Assembly: GCA_016926495.1 (NCBI GenBank)
Contig: JAFGOL010000051.1
Coordinates: 1-13,020, forward strand
Length of the DNA stretch: 13,020 bases
Source of the DNA: Oligoflexia bacterium
GTDB lineage: Bacteria > Bdellovibrionota > JAFGOL01
Direction: 5' to 3'
Positions 1 to 5,142 of this stretch are shown here, one piece after another. A program made the position numbers and the translations under genes. Numbering within the stretch: the first letter of the stretch is position 1; each line of letters opens with the position of its first letter. The notes beneath the pieces were generated by a model, which ran no database searches, was not told the origin of the DNA, and was given only the letters and a program-made list of their open reading frames with translations.

Positions 1-161
1 CTTATGTCCGAATAGGAATCGGGATCAGCGTCCATTAAGAGCGTGGGCCTCTTGGAATCAAGCAGAAAGGACAGGGCAAGATTGGACGAAACAAGACTTT
101 TACCCACACCTCCCTTTCCTCCAAGCACGGATATGAGGTACGATTTGAATAAACCTTCCAT
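1..161 (-). CDS. TadZ/CpaE-type MinD/ParA-family ATPase, N-terminal part (gene runs off the window)
   Basis: Only the first 53 codons are present. They contain a deviant Walker A motif, GGKGGVGKS at residues 14-22, with the signature lysine (K16) that defines the MinD/ParA/SIMIBI class. A DAD segment follows at residues 44-46, where these ATPases carry their switch aspartates. In Tad systems this family (TadZ/CpaE) localises the pilus machine to a site on the inner membrane. The ATG at 161-159 is the first possible start after the in-frame stop of the secretin gene and lies 3 bases from it, so translation is probably coupled. Characterised TadZ/CpaE proteins usually carry a receiver-like domain before the P-loop. 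Here the P-loop begins at about residue 14, so that domain is absent. The family call is secure. The TadZ role rests on position after the secretin; a general MinD/FlhG-like protein is the alternative. Confidence 0.85.
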   Translation of the reverse strand, partial: MEGLFKSYLISVLGGKGGVGKSLVSSNLALSFLLDSKRPTLLMDADPDSYSDI

Positions 162-164
162 AGG

Positions 165-1745
165 CTATTGCATCCTGAACTGTTTTTTTACTTTTTCGTT
201 ACCCTCGCTGGGCGATTTTAGTATTGCCGGAGTTACAAAAAGAACAAACTGCGACTTGTTTTTGGTAAAACTCTTGGACCGTGACAGGTTGAAGAAAACG
301 GGATCCTTGTGCCCGGGATCATTGCCGAAGCCCTTACTGTAGATATTCTGTATAAGCCCGCCGACGGCCGCCGTCTCTTCCGATTTAATGGTAAACACTG
401 TCTGAACCACGTCGCTGGACGTTACGGGAGCGCCACCTGCCACGGGCATTGAAACAACCTGGTCAACAGAGATCTGTATCTGAAGCTGCATGTCCTTTGA
501 AGTTGCGGCATCACCGATAATTTCAGGCAGCATGCTTAAGGTAAGGCCCACCTTCGCGTTCTGCGTGGACATGCCGTTATCGGTCTGTACCAGGTAAGGA
601 TAATTCGTTGTTTTGTTAATAACGCCGGACTGTCCGTTCATTACCGTTACGGCGGCAGACTGCAATACACGTCCCCGCTTATGTTCCACCGCGTTATTAA
701 GTTTTGGTATAAAATTAGTAATGGTCCCTGTAATGGCCGCGGTAAGCCCGCCTGATGATCCTGATTCAGGATAATTATAACTTGCCGTTACCTGCGAACC
801 GTCGTCAATGGCAGGTCCCCACTGGAAACCGAACGAATTTTCAAAGCCCTTGGCGATTTCAACAAAATGCACCACGATCTTTATATCCTTTTCCACCGGG
901 ATCTCGGGTTCCTTAACTTTCAGGAAGGACATTACAATGGGCAGTCCCTTAAAATCGGTACGCGGTTCCTGAAGCGCACCGGTGCTTTTGGGATTATCTA
1001 TGTCTGGCGGTACATAGTAATACCTGGGAAGGTACAGCATCGCGGTGAGAAACACCATCTCCTTCTGTTCTTCGCTTTCCACGTATCCCTTGACCACAAA
1101 ACGTTCGTTGATGACCTCCACATGCACGTCCGGGAGACCAATCTCCTTCTGCATCTTTTCCGCGACTATTTTAAAAAGCACGGGACTCATTTTGTACTGT
1201 ATCCTGAAAACATCGTCAAAGCCGGTAATTACCTGGTGTATCCTCGCGATATCGCCCGGAAGCAGGATCTCTCCGTCCAGAACGATCTTGTCTTCCCTTA
1301 CGTACATTTTAAGGCCCTCGACATGCTTTAATTCCCTGCTTACAAAACCGAAAATCCTCTTAAGGTTCTCCTCGGTAGCCGTGACGTGGAAAATTATTTT
1401 CAACACATCCTTGTTGTCATACACCCACATGTCGGTCTTGCCGGCGGCGTTCGCCGTCAGTACCAGTTTGTCCCTGTCGATCTCGGGCTTTTCCGCCTTG
1501 CGCAATATATCAAAAGTCTTGAAAAGCGATTTATTGGTTGTTTCTATTTTACCGACCGGAAAATCAAAAATAACTTCCTTTTTAATATTCAGCACCAGAT
1601 TAAGATCACGGTATACAAAATGTTTTTTTCTTATAAGGTTTCTTTTGCGCCTTTCCTTTTCACTGGCGGCGTGCGCGGAAACCGAAACCATAACGGACAC
1701 AAGAAAAAACACACTCAGAAATTTACGCAGCCTCATGTAATGCAA
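165..1745 (-). CDS. cpaC: Tad pilus outer-membrane secretin (RcpA/CpaC family)
   Basis: This 526-residue protein should form the outer-membrane channel through which the Flp pilus exits. A Sec signal peptide occupies about residues 1-26 (basic start, hydrophobic core, SAHAA cleavage region). An N-terminal beta-rich domain follows, then two BON-like segments (about 120-180 and 190-240). The secretin domain spans about 288-510, with a VTVMNGQSG-type stretch at 366-374, a VGLTLSMLPEI strand at 399-409 and a KSEETAAVGGLI element at 454-465. It ends in a LFVTPAIL strand typical of secretin C-termini. The usual PxLGxLF turn after the GGLI element is not recognisable, so this end has diverged. It follows cpaB by 12 bases, as in classical rcpC-rcpA pairs. 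The chosen start is TTG: the strong ribosome site GGGGGAG lies 5 bases before it but 14 bases before the ATG three codons on (1736). Either start leaves the signal peptide intact. Confidence 0.93.
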   Translation of the reverse strand: MHYMRLRKFLSVFFLVSVMVSVSAHAASEKERRKRNLIRKKHFVYRDLNLVLNIKKEVIFDFPVGKIETTNKSLFKTFDILRKAEKPEIDRDKLVLTANAAGKTDMWVYDNKDVLKIIFHVTATEENLKRIFGFVSRELKHVEGLKMYVREDKIVLDGEILLPGDIARIHQVITGFDDVFRIQYKMSPVLFKIVAEKMQKEIGLPDVHVEVINERFVVKGYVESEEQKEMVFLTAMLYLPRYYYVPPDIDNPKSTGALQEPRTDFKGLPIVMSFLKVKEPEIPVEKDIKIVVHFVEIAKGFENSFGFQWGPAIDDGSQVTASYNYPESGSSGGLTAAITGTITNFIPKLNNAVEHKRGRVLQSAAVTVMNGQSGVINKTTNYPYLVQTDNGMSTQNAKVGLTLSMLPEIIGDAATSKDMQLQIQISVDQVVSMPVAGGAPVTSSDVVQTVFTIKSEETAAVGGLIQNIYSKGFGNDPGHKDPVFFNLSRSKSFTKNKSQFVLFVTPAILKSPSEGNEKVKKQFRMQ

Positions 1746-1750
1746 AAGCG

Positions 1751-1757
1751 CTCCCCC
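1751..1757 (-). promoter_or_regulatory. ribosome binding site favouring a TTG start for the secretin
   Basis: On the minus strand the purine run GGGGGAG sits directly after the cpaB stop codon. Five bases separate it from TTG (1745-1743), against fourteen for the ATG at 1736-1734. Normal Shine-Dalgarno spacing therefore supports the TTG start. Confidence 0.55.
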
Positions 1758-2513
1758 TTATTGCGTGATCTCCTTCTGGCTGGTTGGCGTTACAGTCTGA
1801 AACCCCCTGTCATTGGGATTACGTAAAGTATAAAACAGTTTTGCCATATTGGACAGGGCTATAAGCACCTGTGCCTCTTTTGGAGATGCCTCCACTGTAA
1901 GATTGTTGAACTGGGGTGACGCCGGGCTGCTGCGCTGTACGCAGGGAGGAAATTCCCCGGTACCGCGTTCAAACCTCGGTATCTGGGTATACACGTTTTC
2001 ACCTATGGAAAGTACCAGTACGTCCTGAAGAGCGGTCTTGACCGTCGTTACCGGTGCGTTGTTTTCTATGGTATTAATAACAGCGACGATATCAATCCTG
2101 TCGCCCGGCTTGATAAGGTTTGCCACGGCATTAAGGCTTGACGCCCTGATGGCTATGGCCCTCTGGCCTTTTGTAACCACGGGGGCAAGCCCCGTCTTGC
2201 TGCCCAGAAACAGCAGCTTTGTAGTGGTAACAACCTCGCCCTTGGCTATGGGCACGGCTGATACCGTTTCTTCAATATCTTTAGGGTTGCTCAAAAAATT
2301 CGGCGGCGTGTATTTTATAGGGTACTGCTTTATCTCGAAATTCCTGGGTTCAAGGCTGATGTATTCCGGTATATTGACCGTGGCCACCAGGACGTCCACC
2401 ATTGTTGTGCCTGCGGTAAGGCGTTTTTCTTCGGCATCAATATAGGTATATACAAGTATTACGGCAAACAAGGTGAGTACCGCGGAAATCAATAAAGTTT
2501 TGGAACCTCCCAT
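1758..2513 (-). CDS. cpaB: Tad pilus assembly protein CpaB/RcpC (SAF domain)
   Basis: This 251-residue protein has one N-terminal membrane segment (about residues 5-27), then a SAF-type domain (about 38-103, with VLVATVNIPEY near its start). An RcpC-type domain follows, containing IKPGDRIDIVAV at 134-145, a hallmark of the CpaB/RcpC family. The C-terminal part ends with a VEASPKEAQVLIAL helix (207-220) also usual in this family. CpaB is a periplasmic partner of the secretin and is needed for its stability or function. The length is normal. The ATG at 2513 has a good ribosome site, AAAGGGG, six bases upstream. It lies 15 bases after the preceding pseudopilin gene and 12 bases before the secretin gene, within the structural operon. 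A single cysteine (C191) in the exported part has no obvious partner. Confidence 0.93.
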   Translation of the reverse strand: MGGSKTLLISAVLTLFAVILVYTYIDAEEKRLTAGTTMVDVLVATVNIPEYISLEPRNFEIKQYPIKYTPPNFLSNPKDIEETVSAVPIAKGEVVTTTKLLFLGSKTGLAPVVTKGQRAIAIRASSLNAVANLIKPGDRIDIVAVINTIENNAPVTTVKTALQDVLVLSIGENVYTQIPRFERGTGEFPPCVQRSSPASPQFNNLTVEASPKEAQVLIALSNMAKLFYTLRNPNDRGFQTVTPTSQKEITQ

Positions 2514-2528
2514 AGAACACCCCTTTAT

Positions 2529-3014
2529 CTAATTACAGGTCCACTCCGTGTCTTCCCTCTGGTCCAGCACATCGGGGCTGACCTGTATACCAAGCGGCCC
2601 TGCTCCGCCGACGCAAATCCCCATTGTCTGCTTGCCTGAAAAAGCATCAAAAACACTTTCAAGACGCGATTGCTGATCTTGCCTGGCAAAAAACCAGAGC
2701 AGGCCTTTTGTCCACATATCAAGATTATATTCGACGCCTTCACCATAGACAAAATAAAAACTGCCCGAAGCGCCAGAATATGGACTCTTCTCTGTTGCTT
2801 TCTGGCCAATCGCCGCGTCATACCTGTTCAGTATACTTCCTATTGTCGCCGCCTTAAGATACTTCTGAACGACCTGGGCCCTGTGAACAAGGACGTATGC
2901 CTGATACATGAACATCAGCAATGCGATTATAAGAGGGACCATTGCGATGGTTTCAACCATGGCCTGTCCCGAGGAATTCGGTTTACGTGACTTTGCTCCA
3001 ACCCCGACACCCAT
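2529..3014 (-). CDS. TadE-like minor pseudopilin (second of two)
   Basis: This 161-residue protein begins with a short polar leader and the class III prepilin site SSG^QAMVE: cleavage after G16, glutamate at +5 (E21). A hydrophobic helix follows (about 22-42), then a polar exported domain with the sequence GICVGG and a C-terminal TWTCN-like end, giving two cysteines that could pair. This is the layout of TadE/TadF minor pilins, which act with the main Flp pilin at pilus initiation. The ATG starts one base after the stop of the upstream TadE-like gene (TGA-A-ATG), with GGGTG six bases before it, so translation is probably coupled. The hydrophobic N-terminus and the neighbours support the class. 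Whether it corresponds to TadE, TadF or TadG cannot be decided. Confidence 0.82.
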   Translation of the reverse strand: MGVGVGAKSRKPNSSGQAMVETIAMVPLIIALLMFMYQAYVLVHRAQVVQKYLKAATIGSILNRYDAAIGQKATEKSPYSGASGSFYFVYGEGVEYNLDMWTKGLLWFFARQDQQSRLESVFDAFSGKQTMGICVGGAGPLGIQVSPDVLDQREDTEWTCN

Positions 3015-3015
3015 T

Positions 3016-3597
3016 TCAGCACCCGTTGTCCAGAAGTCCGCCGCCTGAATTTACCGCTGGCGGATTTTCCAGGGGATTTGACACGCACGCGGCCCAGTCG
3101 TTGTTAAAGTCCATCTCGCAGTTACAATGGGTATCCGATATCTCGCTGCCTGTCATGGATTCTATAACGACCTTGAACTCCTCGGTACTGACAGGCAGTA
3201 TTTCGCCAAGGGTTATGCTGCATGCGATACCCGTATTGGACACCGAAGCATAGTCCGAGCCTGTTCCGTATGTTATCGCGTTTTTAAAGGCATTGTCCCT
3301 GCCTTCGCCTATATTCTCGCTGCACTGTAAATCGTTCGGAGGCGAGCCTGCCTTTGTTACCTTCATGCCCGCTGAATCATTATAAAGCGAATTCACCATT
3401 GAAGCCTTTGTAGCTTTTTCGGTATAGCTTACGGCCGACGCGGTGATTGCCCTTCCCACCATGAAAGCAGCGTATTCCCTGTATTCAAGGGCCGCGGTCG
3501 TAACAGCGAATTTAAATATATAGGCCATAAGCATACCGACCAGAATAAACATGAACATGAATTCCACGGCGACCTGGCCTTTACGCTGCCCAAGCAT
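3016..3597 (-). CDS. TadE-like minor pseudopilin (first of two), cysteine-rich
   Basis: The protein, 193 residues from the chosen start, begins MLGQRKG^QVAVEF. This is a class III prepilin site with cleavage after G7 and glutamate at +5 (E12), followed by a hydrophobic helix to about residue 32. The rest is a polar exported domain with six cysteines, including a CNC pair, and a glycine-rich tail ending in Cys. The frame stays open to 3672, but those extra 25 residues overlap the upstream gene, break the prepilin layout and lack support. The ATG at 3597 follows the upstream stop by one base (TAG-T-ATG) and has AAAGGGG eight bases upstream. It is probably a TadE/TadF-family minor pilin. Six cysteines suggest up to three disulfides in the exported head. 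Confidence 0.82.
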   Translation of the reverse strand: MLGQRKGQVAVEFMFMFILVGMLMAYIFKFAVTTAALEYREYAAFMVGRAITASAVSYTEKATKASMVNSLYNDSAGMKVTKAGSPPNDLQCSENIGEGRDNAFKNAITYGTGSDYASVSNTGIACSITLGEILPVSTEEFKVVIESMTGSEISDTHCNCEMDFNNDWAACVSNPLENPPAVNSGGGLLDNGC

Positions 3598-3598
3598 A

Positions 3599-3892
3599 CT
3601 ACCATCCCCTTTCGACAGAGCTGAGAGGGTGCCTGCTTTTAACATAAGCCTGGTACATGTAAGGAGGCTCACCCGTTACGTTAGGCATGAGTTCGTATTT
3701 TACCTCCTGGCTTTCCTCCAGATCGCGACAACTGTAAGCGTATCTTACATTGCAGCTTAATTCGTGCCTTAAGGATTTATCGAGAGCTACCACTATGTGG
3801 GTTTTAAGCCATCCCATCAGTGACAATATAACGGGAAACAAAACGACCAGCAAAAGTATATATTCAACACTGGCCTGACCGCTTTTTTTCAT
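3599..3892 (-). CDS. Flp-type prepilin 3 (class III signal peptide), extended C-terminus
   Basis: This 97-residue protein starts MKKSG^QASVEY: a five-residue leader, glutamate at +5 (E10) and a hydrophobic segment to about residue 27. That is a near-perfect class III (Flp/archaeal-type) prepilin N-terminus. The exported part is longer than in the classical short Flp pilin and carries two cysteines (C47, C55) that could form a disulfide. Its ATG directly follows the stop of the preceding prepilin gene (TAA-ATG), with a GGAG ribosome site just upstream. It is probably a minor pilin or pseudopilin intermediate between Flp and TadE types. Assignment to a named subunit is not possible. Confidence 0.82.
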   Translation of the reverse strand: MKKSGQASVEYILLLVVLFPVILSLMGWLKTHIVVALDKSLRHELSCNVRYAYSCRDLEESQEVKYELMPNVTGEPPYMYQAYVKSRHPLSSVERGW

Positions 3893-4114
3893 TTATCTCC
3901 AGCCTATTCCCGTCGGGTTTCCGTCCTGATCGGAAGCGGGGTTACTGAGTTTTTGCACAACATTGTATTCAATGAACAGTTCTATGGCTCCCTTTTCTTC
4001 GTCCCAGCCGTAAAAAATATCCTGAACGTGATGTATCACCTTTCCGAATATAACAGCTATGACAACGAGTAGGACAAGGTACTCGACCGTAGCCTGTCCT
4101 GATCTTTTTTTCAT
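3893..4114 (-). CDS. Flp-type prepilin 2
   Basis: This 73-residue protein begins MKKRSG^QATVEY, with cleavage after G6 and glutamate at +5 (E11). A hydrophobic helix runs to about residue 24, followed by a short polar tail. It differs from the first Flp-like protein by its longer, aromatic C-terminal region (FYGWDEEKG at 34-42). The start overlaps the stop of the upstream flp gene in an ATGA arrangement, so expression is probably coupled to the major pilin. It is likely a second pilin or minor subunit. Confidence 0.83.
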   Translation of the reverse strand: MKKRSGQATVEYLVLLVVIAVIFGKVIHHVQDIFYGWDEEKGAIELFIEYNVVQKLSNPASDQDGNPTGIGWR

Positions 4115-4311
4115 TGCATATCGTCGGAGACCGAGTCCACTTTCTCAATACCGCCGCTGACCTTGTCAAGCGCATCCGAAGCAAACTTTTTCATCTTGTC
4201 CTTAAAAACCCTTCCCACCGCAAGTATAATAACAACTATAACGGCAAGTATAAGAATGTATTCGGTAGCACTCTGGCCTCTCCTGTTTAGAAACCTTCTG
4301 ATACTTTTCAT
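4111..4311 (-). CDS. flp: Flp-type major prepilin (first gene of the structural operon)
   Basis: The start chosen is the ATG at 4311, giving a 66-residue protein, the usual size for Flp prepilins. It has an AAGGAGG ribosome site five bases upstream. An upstream in-frame extension to 4383 would begin inside the promoter and add a non-prepilin leader, so it is rejected. The leader is basic (MKSIRRFLNRRG), cleavage is expected after G12, Q13 is +1 and E17 is +5. A hydrophobic helix spans about 18-33 and an amphipathic charged helix completes the mature pilin of about 54 residues. It stands directly behind the strongest promoter in the window, which suits a highly expressed fibre subunit. The TadV/CpaA peptidase that would process it is not in the window. 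Confidence 0.9.
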   Translation of the reverse strand: MKSIRRFLNRRGQSATEYILILAVIVVIILAVGRVFKDKMKKFASDALDKVSGGIEKVDSVSDDMQ

Positions 4312-4326
4312 TGCCCCCTCCTTAAC
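4312..4326 (-). promoter_or_regulatory. strong ribosome binding site of flp
   Basis: On the minus strand AAGGAGG is followed by GGGCA and the ATG at 4311, a spacing of five bases. This near-ideal site fixes the flp start against the longer open frame. Confidence 0.8.
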
Positions 4327-4353
4327 ATTACACACATATTCCAAACACTGGTT

Positions 4354-4383
4354 ATTATAGCATATTTTGTGCAAATTTGTCAA
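4354..4383 (-). promoter_or_regulatory. consensus sigma70-type promoter of the flp operon
   Basis: On the minus strand a perfect -35 box TTGACA (4383-4378) and a perfect -10 box TATAAT (4359-4354) are separated by 18 bases. The -10 is preceded by TGC, giving an extended -10 element. Transcription would start near 4347, leaving a leader of about 35 bases before the flp ATG. The -35 lies just 6 bases beyond the stop codon of the PP2C-like gene. The promoter therefore divides the regulatory operon from the pilin-secretin operon. Confidence 0.88.
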
Positions 4384-4389
4384 CCATAA

Positions 4390-5142
4390 TTATCCGGTAT
4401 TCCTTATAATTATCGTGGTTGCGTTATCCCTGTTGCCTGATAACCTGCTCTGGGCAATTATATCACGGGCAGCCTTGTCAAGCTCCTGCCTTGAGCTTTC
4501 CGCAATATTTAAAGATATTATCTTTGCGATCCTTTCAACGGTCAAATATTTCTCCACTGATGAGGTCAAAATTATAACAAGATCACCTGATCTTATCCTT
4601 TCGTCACGGGCAACCACGCCAAGAGGCTCCGTGTATCCCAAAAACATCAGCGGTATATGCTGCTCGGGCCTGGGGGAATCGGTCATAAGATACGAGCCGA
4701 GCGAATAGTCGACCGACAGCCTCTTGATCCTTGAGTCCCTGTAAAGAAAAACAGAAACGGCACCGGCGTTTACAAGGCTGACAAACCTTTTACTGACATA
4801 TATCGCGGCAATACTCGCGCCCATTTCAGGATACCTGGAAGCAGCCCTCGCCAGTTTAATAAGTTCGGTGTTCGCGAAATTTACGGCATTCAGAAGATAC
4901 TGGCCTTCCGTGGAAACGCCTCTTTTTCTCTCGATAAGCATGGTCGCGTCACTGTCGGCGCCTGCATGTTCCATAAAATCGGATACCGCCTTAACAACCA
5001 GGTTTGAGGCCTCGTCTCCGTACAGGGCGCCTCCCATACCGTCGCTAAGCACAAAGAGTCCCGTGTTCTGGTTGCAGTAATAGGCATTTTCATTAACAGG
5101 CCTTGAGCCCCTGTCATTCGCAATCGCGAAAATATTTTTCAT
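4390..5142 (-). CDS. PP2C-like Ser/Thr phosphatase, probably degenerate
   Basis: This 250-residue protein has the overall length and motif order of bacterial PP2C phosphatases. It has NEN at 17-19 (family NED), SDGMGG at 33-38 with metal-binding D34, MGAS at 107-110, NAGAVSVFLYR at 125-135 (family NxGDSRxYL), a PLG turn at 173-175, LTSS at 192-195 (family SDG) and DNATTIII at 239-246 with metal-binding D239. Compared with the known metal ligands, E18, D34 and D239 are kept. The aspartate of the SDG motif is serine (S194), and the GDSR aspartate that binds the third metal is alanine (A128). Activity is therefore doubtful; it may bind phosphothreonine proteins or have a changed specificity. The start overlaps the stop of the double-FHA gene (ATGA), which points to a shared role with the FHA proteins. 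It is the last gene before the flp promoter. Confidence 0.82.
   Translation of the reverse strand: MKNIFAIANDRGSRPVNENAYYCNQNTGLFVLSDGMGGALYGDEASNLVVKAVSDFMEHAGADSDATMLIERKRGVSTEGQYLLNAVNFANTELIKLARAASRYPEMGASIAAIYVSKRFVSLVNAGAVSVFLYRDSRIKRLSVDYSLGSYLMTDSPRPEQHIPLMFLGYTEPLGVVARDERIRSGDLVIILTSSVEKYLTVERIAKIISLNIAESSRQELDKAARDIIAQSRLSGNRDNATTIIIRNTG

Noticed and set aside
867..1331. 154-codon plus-strand open frame inside the secretin region
   Set aside because: Antisense to the conserved N-domains; no recognisable protein features.
1045..1740. 231-codon open frame on the plus strand opposite the secretin gene
   Set aside because: Antisense shadow of a well-supported secretin; serine/threonine/leucine-rich translation without a domain and no ribosome site.
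2525..2821. 98-codon minus-strand frame overlapping the second TadE-like gene
   Set aside because: Alternative frame of a gene with a clear prepilin N-terminus; its own translation shows no domain.
3598..3672. N-terminal extension of the first TadE-like gene to 3672
   Set aside because: Overlaps prepilin 3 by 74 bases, destroys the short prepilin leader, and the internal ATG at 3597 has a good ribosome site.
4312..4383. N-terminal extension of flp to 4383
   Set aside because: It would begin in the -35 box of the consensus promoter; the ATG at 4311 has an AAGGAGG site and gives a standard Flp length.
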